Assembly: GCF_024586455.1 (NCBI RefSeq)
Contig: NC_065921.1
Location: forward strand, 27,897,135 to 27,961,134
Direction of reading: 5' to 3'
DNA: 64,000 nt
DNA from: Bactrocera neohumeralis
Taxonomy: Eukaryota > Arthropoda > Insecta > Diptera > Tephritidae
A program made the translations under genes and the position numbers. Below the pieces are notes generated by a model, which saw only the letters and a list, made by a program, of their open reading frames with translations, did no database searches and was not told where the DNA came from. Positions 11,040 through 22,140 of this stretch are shown piece by piece; the first letter of the stretch is position 1; the number at the start of each line of letters is the position of its first letter.

Positions 11040-11705
11040 TTTTTTTTTTTTTTGCAAATGGCTGATATAACGGTATTTAATAATATTTAAAACCGTTATC
11101 AAATGCAAATTGCATGCAGATGGCATATTTCAATACACCAAAACTATTAAATACTCGATAAAATGACTTCAAATACTTATGATTACTTTGAAATTACAAT
11201 ATAACGGTAATAGAAATGGTAATCAAATGCAAATTGTATGCAGGTAGCGTATTGAAATATTCATTGAAGCTAACTACTCGATAATATGTCTTCAAATACT
11301 TATGATTACTTTGAAATTACAATATAACGGTATTTAAAATGGTTATCAAATGCGAGTTGCAAGCAAGTGGCATATTGCTAAGTACAGCAAAACTATTAAA
11401 TGTTCGATAATATGACTTCAAATACCTATGATTACTTCGAAATTACAATATAACGGTATTTAAAATTGTTGTCAAATGCAAATTGCATGCAAGTAGCATA
11501 TTGCTATGTACAGCAAAATTATTAATTACTCGATAAAATGACTTCAAATACTTATGATTACTTTGAAATTACAATATAATGGTATTTAAAATTATAACCA
11601 AATGCAAATTGCACGCAGGTAACAGTTTAAATAATCAGTAAAACTATTAAATACTCGATAATATGACTTCAAGTACCCATGATTATTTGGAAATTACAAG
11701 CGTAC
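11040..11705. repeat. ~125-bp tandem satellite, about five units
   Basis: The word ATAACGGTA recurs at about 11067, 11201, 11324, 11450 and (as ATAATGGTA) 11576, giving spacings of 134, 123, 126 and 126 bp. Each unit also contains ATCAAATGCAAATTGCATGC, a block reading ACTATTAAATACTCGATAA, and ACTTATGATTACTTTGAAAT. The units differ by scattered substitutions only, so this is a genuine tandem array. Confidence 0.9.
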
Positions 11706-13104
11706 TTAACGGCTATGTAATTAAATAATGATTGTAAATTAATCTATGGGTAAATGTTAGTGTTGGCAGGATATACTGCATGCAAAAGTAACTATTTCAT
11801 CTGCAAGGTAATGCTGAAGTAATTAATTACTTGTGCACTGTAATTAGTTACTTTTACAGTATGATATACATACATTCAAAAGTAATATATTTCATCTGGA
11901 AAGTAATGCTAAAGTAATTAATTACAGATGTAATTGCAAAATACGGTCATGACTAATCGTTCGTGTTTATAGAATATCATAGATAAGTAATATGTTTCAT
12001 CTATAACGTAATGGTGAAGTAATTAATTACTAGTACATTGGTAATTAATTACTATTCACTACAGTTCTAACAAATATGTATTGCATTTAATTGCTACTAC
12101 AATTACTACTGTTATGTTTTCTCTTAATAATGCCGATAAATATTTAGTAATTACAAAACAAGTACATACAATTATATTTGCCTGATACCTAAAGTATTTA
12201 AATTTAAGCACTAGATATATTATAACCTTTTTCTATAATATTCGAAAAAAATAACAGTACTTAATTAAAGTAATGCCATATAATAAGCAAAATTATCTTT
12301 ATAATTTACAATGTAATCGTAATGCTTCTAATGCTAAATTCTATCATTTTCATGCTTAATAACAAATTGTAAGTAAAGAAAAGTAATTGTAATTACATAA
12401 ATAATTTTCAAGTGAAAATAAGTGTTTTTTTATTGAATTGGCGCACAAATGTTAAAAACTCATATTATAATTACATATATTGGTAATCAAAAGTAAACTA
12501 ACGTAGTAATGAATAAATTTATATATGCATGTAATAAAGTAATCAATAAGAAAATAATAATTAAAATTATTACCAATGTTGTAATATCTATTAAGTATTT
12601 ATTACACAATTCTTATAGCTAGTAATCAATAATATATTCAAAGCTGTCGCTTTCATGAGGTATTTACTCGTGATAAGCGTAAGGAAAGATTTTAAACTAA
12701 TTACATCGTTCAACGAATATTTTTTAACGTTTGCCATGTAATGAGCATTTTTTGTAGCAATAATAAAAAATAGCATTAATGAAAAATTGGATAATATAAG
12801 GTAATTGTAATCATAAAGTAATTAAATACAAGATTATGATTACGCTCCACTGATTAAAAGAAATTGTAAAAAATTCAAATCAAGTCATAAAGTAATTAAT
12901 TACTATGTATTAATTATTTTTATTATGTATGAGCAAATGTTATTGTAATCATAAAGTAATTAAGTACAATGTAATGATTACCTTACACTTCTAAATGTTT
13001 GTAAAAAAATTTTATTGTTTACAAACTTCAAACATAATCATGAAATAATTAATTACGATGTAATGATTATTTTTGATTACATTATTTATTACTTGCAATC
13101 CTAA
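11706..13104. repeat. AT-rich region with dispersed GTAATTAATTAC words
   Basis: The words AAAGTAATTAATTAC, TAATCATAAAGTAATTAA and TGTAATGATTAC recur many times, often as imperfect palindromes. A longer unit at about 12945-13090 is repeated at about 13470-13635, separated by the GC-rich insert. No coding potential is seen. Confidence 0.7.
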
Positions 13105-13435
13105 CAATCCGAGCATTTACAGTTGGGGATTTCTTTTCCTTGCGATTTCCTTTGTAGCGTCCCTCGTCGCTATGTTGCCTCCCTCTCATGGGTAGGTGAT
13201 CCCTCGAGGCCACCCTCTATGGGGTTGTGGAAGCTTATTTTGAGGCGGCATCTATTCACCTCTTCACCGGAGATTCGTAGGATACTTCAGGTCTTTTAAG
13301 CCGAACCCTCCTCTCCTGTCGCTCTTGGTCAGGGACTGCTTATTGGGTATTCGCAGCTAACCTAAGAACTTAGGCCGTCAACAGTTCGCCAAGCTGTAAC
13401 CCTTGGTGGCCTGAGCTCAGCCGTATGTTAGTTTC
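13105..13435. other. GC-rich insert within AT-rich repeat, unclassified
   Basis: About 330 bp of roughly 50% GC sit abruptly inside AT-rich repeated DNA. The two flanks resemble each other, as if the insert separates two repeat units. No ORF of useful length and no domain is visible. It is probably a retrotransposon UTR piece, but that is inference. Confidence 0.5.
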
Positions 13436-13735
13436 AATGAACGTTTTTTACAACAATAATGAAAAATAGGTATTTGTAATCATAAAGTAATTAAGTACAA
13501 TGTAATGATTACCTCACACTTCCAAATGTTTGCAAAGAAAATTTTATTGTTTTACAAATTTCAAACATAATCAACAAGTAATTAATTACCATGTAATGAT
13601 TATTTTTGATTACAATATTTACTACTTGCAATTGCATTAATTTTAATTATTTCCGATATATTCGTTTATTATCATATATATTTCAACTTATTTAATTAAG
13701 TAATTAATTACTTATAAAATTTTCCATTTAGCAAC
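13436..13735. repeat. Second copy of the AT-rich unit
   Basis: The sequence from about 13470 to 13635 (TAATCATAAAGTAATTAAGT, then ACAATGTAATGATTACC and CTTCCAAATGTTTGC) closely follows 12945-13090. The 30 bases before it match those before the related unit near 12745. Confidence 0.75.
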
Positions 13736-14569
13736 CATCCTATGAATATCATACCTTGACATTGTAGTAAGTTGATCACGCACAAATCCGTCGTAGTAAA
13801 AAATTGTCAACTCATCTCAACCGTATGCGGAAACACACAAGGAAAGGTGATTTTTCGCAAATACAACAACAACTACAATAAACAAGCTTAAAATCGCAAT
13901 TATATAGTTTTGAAATTGGAAAAGCTTGCCTCCAATAAACGAGCACATACCTCTAATGGCACGCTACTGTGAAGCCACTCATCGCTTCATTCACTTTTAT
14001 TCTTCATTAGTGTGTTTAATGATGTGGAAAATGTTAAAGTTCAGTTCATATAGAAAAACAACAACAATAACAACAAAGTATCAATAAAAATCAAATAGCA
14101 GTGCGTAGTAGTGAAAAATGAGTGCAATAAAAAATGACTGTCACTCAAGTAATTATTTTTATGTAATTATAATTTCAATTACACACAATTACTTTTAAGT
14201 TCGGTGTGGATTTTTTTTATGAAAACAGGTATTGCTAAGATTTTTATTAATTATGATTCTTACTTTTAATTCAGTTAATTTTTTTTATACTTTCATCGAT
14301 TAGTAATTTTAATTTTATAAATATCTGGCAACTCTATTTGGACAACAAGTTTTTCTTATAGTTAAGTGTTGTAATCTAAATTAAGTTTGCATGTAGTTGA
14401 AGTTTTGGAAGCGTGGGCGAAGTTTATATTTTAAATTTTTCACCCCACACGCTTATAATTACCGTTATTTGCAGTAATTACTTTGTAAATTACTCTTTAA
14501 TGCATGACAATTGTGCATTATTACATTATATTATATTGTACATCTAGTTATTTGCCTTTTTAATAGGTT
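13736..14569. other. Non-coding DNA, no gene seen
   Basis: AT-rich sequence with short AACAACAATAAC tracts near 13860 and 14060. No element was recognised. Confidence 0.5.
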
Positions 14570-15345
14570 AAGCTTTAGATACATTTGTGTTTTAAGAAAT
14601 TATGTGGCAACTCTATTGTCAAAATCAAGTTCTTGTATGGAAAACTTTTTCATTTGACCACATATCTTCACAAAATTTTGCATAGATCATTATCAATATC
14701 AATGCTTCAATCTCCCAATAAATTACTCAGATCGGACCGCTATAGCATATAGCTGCCATACAAACTGACCAATCAAAATTTAGTCCTTGTAAGAAAAATT
14801 AATTGCAATCTGCACGAATAAATTATTTAGATCGGACCACTATAGCATATAGCTGCTATACAAACTGACCGATCAAAATTTAGTCTTTGTATGAAAACTT
14901 TTTCATTTTACGACATATCTTCACAAAAGTTTGCACAGAGCATTACCACTAGCAATGCTAAAATTTCCCATTAAATTATTCAGATCGGACAACTATAGCA
15001 TATAGGTGCCATACAAACTGACCAATCAAAATCTTTGTATCTTTGTATGGAAAACTTTTTTAATTGACACGGCAAGCCTACAATATCCGAACAAATTTTA
15101 CAGATCGGACCACTATAGCATATAGCTGCCATACAAACTGACCATAAAAATTTAGTCCTTGTAAGGAAAACTTTTTTATTTGACGACATATCTTCACAAA
15201 ATTTTGCATAGATCATTATCATTAGCAATACTTCAATCTCCCAATAAATTACTCAGATCGGACCACTATAGCATATAGCTGCCATACAAACTGAACGCTC
15301 AAAATCAAGTTCTTGTATGAAAATTTTTTATTTGTGAACCTTAAA
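14570..15345 (+). repeat. Array of the 153-bp repeat (array A)
   Basis: The core TATAGCATATAGCTGCCATA is found starting at about 14741, 14841, 14994, 15114 and 15267. Full spacings are 153 bp, with two shortened units of 100 and 120 bp. Each unit carries TTTAGTCCTTGTA or AAGTTCTTGTATGG, then CATATCTTCACAAAATTTTG, then CAGATCGGACCACTATAGCA. The same unit occurs at 25.7, 35.1 and 38.6 kb. Confidence 0.9.
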
Positions 15346-15785
15346 GGGTAGCTAACGTATTTTATTATTTTTAGTTTGAATTTAAATTTTTCAGAACGAA
15401 GTCTCCAAAGTATTTTCTATCGAAAATTATAATTTTTTTAATAATTACTGCTGTGTAAATTAAAGGCGATGTCAGTTCACGGAAATATGCTTGCGCTTTA
15501 CTAACTTGCGTATGTGCATATGTATGTGTGCTGTGGTATATATACATATACATATATGTATAGTATATTTGCCCGAAAGCAAAATGAACTTGTTGCATAC
15601 AGAGTGATAAATAAGTAGTTCGGGGTGTCAGCGTCAAGGCTGTCAGTTAATTATGACTCATTCACACTTACATATCGTCACCTAAAACGCGAAATAACGT
15701 AACATCACTTTTCAAAAGTTTGCAGACGAAGGAAAAGCGATATAATAGAAACCACTAATATTGAAAGAGTTTTGGTTATAAAATA
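15346..15785. other. Non-coding DNA before a mariner insertion
   Basis: Contains a TATATACATATACATATATG microsatellite-like tract near 15537-15560. No gene was recognised. Confidence 0.5.
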
Positions 15786-17032
15786 TGGTAGTCGAAAAAG
15801 TCTTTTCGTATTTTGTCAATTGCTGTCTTTGTAGTCGTATATCTCCATAGTGTTGGAAAGGTAAGATTTTAAGCCTCATTTAACAAAAAAAATTAAATTC
15901 GGGAAGTTGAAAAAAGTTACAGCTGTACAAAAATTAGTGAAAATAATGACAAAATTAGCTTTAGTTTGAAATTTTTGTATAAAAAAGGGAAGAATGCCAC
16001 GCAAGCCACCAATGAAATTTGTGAAGTTTACGGAGACAATGCTGTATCAGTTCGTATAGCACAACAATGGTTCGCTCGCTTCCGTTCTGGAAATTTCGAT
16101 GTGAAAGCTGCACCTCGCTCTGGTCGACCTACCGTTGAAAAACTCGATGAAATTATGGAAAGGATTGACCAGTACCGTCACATAAGCAGCCATTATATCG
16201 CTAAAGAACTTAACATTCATCATCAAACAGTTTTAAACCACTTAAAAAAAGCTGACTACAAAAAGAAGCTCGAAGTTTGAGACCACATCCATTGTCTGTG
16301 AAAAATTTGATGGACGTAATTAATATCTGCCATTCTTTGCTGGAACGAAGTGAAACCGAATCATTTCTGAAGCAAATCGTAACAGGAGACGAAAAGTGAG
16401 TCAGATATGGCAATAATGTGCGATAAAGAGCATGGTCCAAGCGTGGTGAAGCTCAACAAATGGTCGCAAAGCCAGGATTGACGCCTCGACAGGTTATGCT
16501 GAGTGTTTGGTGGAATTGAAAAGGAATCATTCACTTCGAGCTGCTCCAGCCTGGTCGAACGATTGATTCTACATTTTACTGTCAACAACTGATGAGATTG
16601 AAGCAAGGAATCGAAAAAAACGGCCAGAACTAATCAACAGAAGGGGCATCGTCTTCCATCAGGACAACACTAGACCATACACATCTTTGATGACTCGGCA
16701 AAAACTGGGAGAGCTTGGCTGGGAAGTTTTGATGCATCCACCATATAGCCCTGACCTTGCACCATCGGACTACTATTTGTTTCGGTCAATGCAGAACTCC
16801 CTTAATGGAGTAAAGTTGGCTTCAAGAGAAGCTTGTGAAAATTACTTGTCGCAGTTTTTCGCCGAAAAACCAGAACAGTTGTACACTGATGGAATAATGT
16901 CTCTAGCGGAAAAATGACAAAAGGTGGTCGACCGAAATGGCACATATTTGGTTCATTTAAGTTCAAAATAAATATGAAAAATATAAGTTGAAGTTGCATT
17001 ATAAATACGAAAATACTTTTTCGACTAACCAA
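15786..17032 (+). mobile_element. DD34D mariner element, near full length (1247 bp)
   Basis: The ends match as imperfect inverted repeats: the left end reads GGTAGTCGAAAAAGTCTTTT and the right end, reversed, reads GGTTAGTCGAAAAAGTATTT. Both are flanked by TA (15784-15785 and 17033-17034). The length is normal for mariner. A related but rearranged copy lies at 27501-28480 on the other strand. Confidence 0.88.
15951..16917 (+). pseudogene. Mariner transposase with several stops and a frameshift
   Basis: The helix-turn-helix half reads well (FLYKKGKNATQATNEICEVY, then FARFRSGNFDVKAAPRSGRP) and runs to KKADYKKKLEV, where TGA replaces the expected Trp codon. Later the first catalytic Asp survives in IVTGDEK, but further stops follow near 16398, 16423 and 16518 and a frameshift lies near 16615. 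The second and third Asp are kept in VFHQDNTRPYTS and PPYSPDLAPSDYYLF, 34 residues apart (DD34D). The natural start appears lost: AATGACAAAATT near 15945 looks like ATGGACAAAATT with one G missing. Confidence 0.9.
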
Positions 17033-17066
17033 TATATTGGTTATCATACATTCACATTGAAACTCC

Positions 17067-17203
17067 AATTTTTTTTTCAAATTTTTGAATTTTTTTTTAA
17101 ATTTTCGAATTTTTTTCAAATTTTCGAATTTTTATTTTTCAAATTTTCAATTTTTTTTTTCAAATTTTCGAATTTTTTTTCAAATTTTCGAATTTTTTTT
17201 ATT
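17067..17203. repeat. ~22-bp minisatellite
   Basis: Tandem copies of TTTTTTCAAATTTTCGAATT with variable T runs. It begins just after the mariner 3' end. Confidence 0.85.
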
Positions 17204-18855
17204 GATGATTCGTTGCTTTCCATTTTAGGTGGCGATATGTAATTATCGCATGAATATGTAAATGCATCTGTATCTGTATGTATGTTGAAATTAGATTATA
17301 CCCAATTGAGGCACCCTGTGTAGTAATAATGTAGTTATGTATGCGCTTGTAGTATTATTAGAATTATGCACGTCGTATAATAAATAGCCCTCGGCTTAGT
17401 CCTTCAGCTACAATATGCAAAGCACTGCTATTTGCGAGTAAAACTAACGGTTGAGGGTCGCTACGCAAGAACTCATTGTTGCAGGTGTACGGCGAAAGCT
17501 TTTGCTTATCACTAAATTATCTCTATAACAAAAATCGCACACACATATATACAGTATATACATACATACATACATATATACCGTTATACTATCAGCTTCT
17601 TTGGCGAAAAGTTTGTATACGCAATTTCGAAAAGTCTTGTGTGTATCTATACGCCCATTGTGCGTAACAGTTGGTTGATAACTGTTCTGTGGTCGCGTGT
17701 GTGTGTGTGGGCGCCTCAAAGCCGTTTGGCCGCAGGCGCGATAATTTTTTTTGCATGCGAATTTCCTGCCATATGTTAATTGCGAACTTCCTTTTAACTT
17801 GCGGATTTCAGCATAAAACCGTGGCTTAATGCCTGTTTAGGTATAATTACTTACACACTTCTGCACATTGGCAATATGTTACGTATACGCAGTGGCGCAC
17901 CAATTTTCATGCGAAATAAAGGCAAAACGTTATGTTTGTTATTGTAAATGTTCTTGTTATTGTCATCAAATAAAATATATGTGTATGTTTGTATGTAAGT
18001 CTGTATTTACTAACTGCGCACGTTTTCGCAGAACACGCTATGCTGGCTCTTTGATGGAAACTTCGAAAAAGTTCCCGACTCTTCGTGCACAAATTCGAAA
18101 GTAAAACCAAAAAGGAAGGAAGCAACCAAAATGAAGGTCAAAAAAGTTGCTCTTTGGCGGTTGCGTACTCAATTTCCGTTGTTGTTGTTTTTGTGCAAAA
18201 CTTACTCACACTCAATTTGCATTTAGACTCAAGCACGCCCACTCACTTCACATTCCACTCAATCGCAAATGTACAGTTAGCGTGAAAAATAGAGGCGCAT
18301 CTCGCTCTTGAGCGGACACTGAGAACACTGAAGTCCTTTGCTGTGTGCCAATGTACATATGTGTGTGTGCGTGAGTTATCCTCGCGCACACTCACTCAAC
18401 CACCCACACTCTCAATACGAACGTACTCATTTACGCTCGTGCGCGCTCGCAGTTTGCGTTTCCTCTTATCAACCTTCATTTGTTTGTTTGTTTTTCATTT
18501 GCGTAAAGCTTCCAGCTTCCGGTTGTGCTGCGCAATACTGTTATATAGTATTGTTGTTTTTGCGTTTATTGTTTTTTTTTTTGCCGACGCTCCCACTCAT
18601 TCGTGCGATATCGTAAATATTGCGCGCCCGCACATAGTCATAATCAATTTTTATGAATGAATTTCCGCGCGAACGCTCACCCCTCTTTATCTCCCCGCAC
18701 TCGTTCGCATTGTTTCTTAGCGGCGAGCTTACATATGTATGTGTTCGTCAGCGGCTAGAGCAACGGAGTTTTCGGCATGCAGATGACGTAGTTCTGTCGT
18801 AGTTGTTGTTTTTGGCATTTCTGCAACAGCTGCTGTTGCCATTGTCCGTCCGCGT
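17204..18855. other. Non-coding DNA, locally GC-rich, possible regulatory region
   Basis: Contains CATA tracts (about 17561-17577) and GTGTGTGTG (about 17696-17709). From about 18280 to 18780 it is noticeably richer in CG, with many GCGCTC and GAACGCTCAC-like words and CACTC/ACTCA runs. This composition suits a promoter or 5' UTR, but no start codon or splice structure can be defended. The overlapping ORFs at 18338-18660 show no domain. Confidence 0.35.
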
Positions 18856-19104
18856 GTGTATAACATTAGTCTTATCTGCTGCATTAGTTGCCTCAATGCG
18901 CGTCGTTTTGTCCTCAACTGCCGTCAAATGAAACAAACATTCGATCGCATATTATTTCCGATACATAAATTTATGGCGCTACAAGGTCGCAGACGGGGGA
19001 GGGTTGCATGGCGGCTTCAAGATCCGGAATATCACAATATATTGGTGAAGAATCGGAAACGCTTCGGCCGCAATTTGGATGGCTCATATGAAATAGTTAT
19101 CTAA
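18856..19104 (+). other. Unassigned 82-codon ORF, possible small exon
   Basis: The second half of this ORF (from the ATG near 18928) encodes a compact basic peptide with RRRGRVAWRL, PEYHNILVKNRKRFGRNLDG and the stop after YEIVI. Its composition is less biased than the other short ORFs of the window, and codons are balanced. No family was recognised, no signal peptide is clear, and no intron signals join it to anything. It could be chance, a transposon fragment or a small gene. Confidence 0.2.
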
Positions 19105-19389
19105 AAACGTAATCTCAAGCTTATCCTTCAAGGCTCCTACTTGCATTTTTCGATGGCGATCCCTATGCAATAATGGAAGCTCGTTATTCACAATTCAAGC
19201 AATTTCGTTATTGAACAATCATCTATTCATTTACTTTTTTCGAGCTCCAGTCCTTATGTCATTTTAATAAACATTAGAAATATGTCTCAACAAATATAGA
19301 GTCGCATCTTTTGCACATCGCTAACCTTCATCTCTCTCCAAAGGCTGTTATTGATTTCCCAAGTTCGTCTAATCGCTTTAACCGTACCG

Positions 19390-20090
19390 ATCTCATACTA
19401 ATCTTTAGGATCTGAAAATAATCTTCGGATCTTGAACTTATCTTATGGATCATAAACAAATCTTTCGAATTTTGAGCTGATCTTTTGGATCATAAACTGA
19501 TTTTTTGATTCTTAAAGTGATCTTTTGGATCGTATACTAATCTTCAGATTTTGAACTGATCTTTCGGATTCTAAACGGATCTTAAGCTGATCTTAAACTG
19601 ATCTTTCGGATCTTAAGCTGCTATTAAATAACTCTTTCGGATTTAAACAGATCTTTCGGATCTTAAACTGATCTTTCGGATCATGATCTTTGGGATCATA
19701 ATCAGATCTTTTGGATCATAATGAGATCTTTTGGATTATAAACTGATGATTTTAAACTAATCTTTTGGATCATAAACTGACCTTTCGGATCTTGATCTTT
19801 TCTTTCAGATCATAAACTGATCTTTCGGTCATACTATAGTTAACCCAAACATGCGTTAGTAAATCACATTCTACAATAAACTTCAATTCATCCTCATGGT
19901 CCTTCAGAACTGGAAAGGCCAGGCGGAAAGATCTGGTCTTCAGATCTGAAAAAAACAATATTAAGATCTTAAAGGTTGGAAATCTGACGGATCTTTGATT
20001 AATTTGTCTGAAATAGATCTTCGGTGAAACAGGATTAATTTTTATCGACTGGATCTTAAACTGATCTTTCGGTTTCATAAACAGATTTCA
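19390..20090. repeat. 20-bp minisatellite array 1 (AAACTGATCTTTCGGATCTT)
   Basis: Tandem, degenerate 20-bp units with alternating CTT and CAT endings fill most of this interval. The array is interrupted at about 19830-20040 by other sequence. That interruption includes a short stretch near 19905-19940 (TGGAAAGGCCAGGCGG) matching the RTE-like tail at 20320. The same minisatellite occurs at 24110-24850. Confidence 0.9.
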
Positions 20091-20229
20091 GTCTTTCGAA
20101 AACCATTAAAATAATGGAATCTCATTTCCGATGTAGAAATATACTTTTTTCGATATTTTATGGCTTCCATCTCGGTGTTGCTATTCCAAATTTCATTCAA
20201 AATCTTCGAAGATATGTCGCTAAGAACAG

Positions 20230-20470
20230 CAGGGTTTTACTAGAAGTTTTATGGATGAATGGATGAAGACACTCCAGCTCTGATAGACTTCGATGCAGTC
20301 CGACCTGCACTCCGTTGGAAAGGCCAGGCGGAGAGGGACCTGGCTTCACTTGGAAACTCCAATTGGCGACAAAAAATGAGAAGAAAGAACGACTGTTGTA
20401 AGCTCGGCTGTAACCGCGTAAGCGGTGTCTACGCCAATAAAAAAGAAAAAGAAGATAATACTCTCGATAG
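20230..20470 (+). pseudogene. RTE-like retrotransposon, extreme 3' end
   Basis: The readable C-terminus (MDEDTPALIDFDAVRPALRW, then GQAERDLASLGNSNWRQ) matches the end of the copy at 60530-60700, but the proline/arginine-rich GGSRGRGRPP segment is deleted. It is followed by the tail CTCGGCTGTAACCGCGTAAG, then CGGTGTCTACGCC and an A-rich end. The same tail appears at 52950 and, reversed, near 32950 and 42165. This is a 5'-truncated insertion. Confidence 0.8.
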
Positions 20471-20474
20471 CTCC

Positions 20475-21465
20475 TTCAACCTTTTCTTTTGACATAGTTT
20501 TGCATGTCATCCACTAACTGTTAAAGTAGACTTGTAAGAAGTTCCGCAAGCTGACGGAACCAATGTATCAACTACATAAGCAGGACAGATCTCTATATAT
20601 GTAGAGTTCATTATGCAATAAATAATGTCTTCCACTACCAGAAACTTCTACATATAGCATTGCAAAAAAGAACAAAGAATCCCAAACATCCCATCACAGG
20701 AAAATCCAGCCGCCGACTATGTCCAACTTATACAACCATCGCCATTAGTCGTACTGCTGACGTCAAATTACGCTGAATCGAAAATGAAGACTACATACAT
20801 ATATATAAGTATGTTTGTACCTAATTTCGCAGCTATATGCATGCCATCCCTTCTGCTCTCCCCTCTCGCCTTGCAGGCACTAACCAACAATGACTTCCAT
20901 TATCTAAATATCAGCTCGTCCGTCAATTACTCATTGAGTCAACAAGCAGTTCAATCAATCGCCGAGCCATCGCTCTGTCGCCGCGTTACGCTCATTTACG
21001 CCCGCCAGTGGGCGTTGCTGTCGCTGCTGGTTGGCGTCTGCAATTAACACATCGTGCTGCCATATGGCAGTAGCCGCCTCTATTAAGCCGGCAGCAGCGA
21101 ATATCCCGCTGTGGCCCTGAAATTTTCGCATAAGTCGCTGCTATGTGCCTTCGTCTGCTCCATTTCACAATTTGTTGTTCATTTGAGTATTTGTTGTTGT
21201 TGTTTTGGAAGCATCTGGGTATCAAATTGGTTCGAAATTGCACATTGATTCATAATTCGCGTGGGTGCGTAACCGTTTGTATTTTTATGTGTGTTTATGT
21301 GTGTGTGCGTAGTCGTGTTTTCGTCGTAAATAACTTCAATGGGATTTTGTTGCTTAAATATTCTGATGAAACTTGTTGCTTTGCGATTAACGTCAGAGCT
21401 TTGACATTTACACGTTCGGGGTGATTTTGATGATGAACGAATAGTTCTTTAGGAAGCTAGTTTAT
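20475..21465. other. Unannotated DNA with one strong splice-acceptor-like site
   Basis: A long pyrimidine tract, CTGCTCTCCCCTCTCGCC then TTGCAG, ends at about 20876 and is followed by an open frame to the stop near 21047 (LTNNDFHYLNISSSVNYS...). This could be an exon start, but no domain was recognised. The rest is mixed sequence with TTGTTGTTGTTG near 21192 and GTGTGTGTG near 21297. Confidence 0.3.
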
Positions 21466-21469
21466 GTAT

Positions 21470-22140
21470 CCTAAGAGCTGCTTTTCTCATATCTCAAACA
21501 TGTCGGGTATTTTCTTAATCCACTACGCATGCTTTTAATACCGCTCAGCTCGAACAATAAATCGCTTCTACCCAAAGATACATAGATAGATAGAAAATAG
21601 TTGAGGTTTTGCACTGCGGCCTTTGTATGTTCTATTGTGCTTAGGAGATGGCATATATAGTCACAAAGGACCAGCACTCTTAATAATTCCAGGAACTTGT
21701 TGGGCGCGACTGAGGTGATGTGATCCCTGAAAACGTAGATGAAACCTAGGGCCTTGAGCCGTTTTCTTCCCACTCTCTCCGCCGTTCGGAGTAACACAAT
21801 TATGATGTGGGACCCCACCGCAATGCATGCTTCTAGTCCCATCATCCTTGAAGCTGCCGCAGAGCGTCGGTCAGCTCGTTGCCGGCTACTGTTTTATGCT
21901 CAGGTACTCAGTTCTGATGCAAATAGTTTCAAACTGTTAGATGGTTCAGCCTTCCTATACACTCCTCCACTAATAGCGACTCGACCTCATAAGCTGTTCA
22001 TCAGTTGGGTTGGATACTGATTTCTGCACACTGAATTATAGCTAAGACTTCTGCGCGAAAGATGCTCGGAAAACGTGTCATTGGTACGGATAGTTTGGTA
22101 TGGTGGAGTCACCTCATTCCGCCTTACTGCTGAGAATATT
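21470..22140 (-). pseudogene. Jockey-like retrotransposon remnant, RNase H region
   Basis: On the minus strand near 21990-22100 the peptide SIFRAEVLAIIQCAEISIQ is clear; this is the conserved RNase H block with the catalytic Glu (FQAE.AI..C). Near 21880 the words VAGNELTDALRQL resemble the later GN.LAD block. Stops and frameshifts separate them, and the DGS block upstream is not readable. It is a heavily decayed copy related to 30590-31640, where FAISQCAEINLH occurs. Confidence 0.7.

Noticed and set aside
11040..11705. CRISPR-like regular spacing
   Set aside because: The whole ~125-bp unit is repeated with no unique spacers, and the context is eukaryotic.
16988..17242. Phe-rich 84-codon ORF
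   Set aside because: Direct translation of the 22-bp minisatellite.
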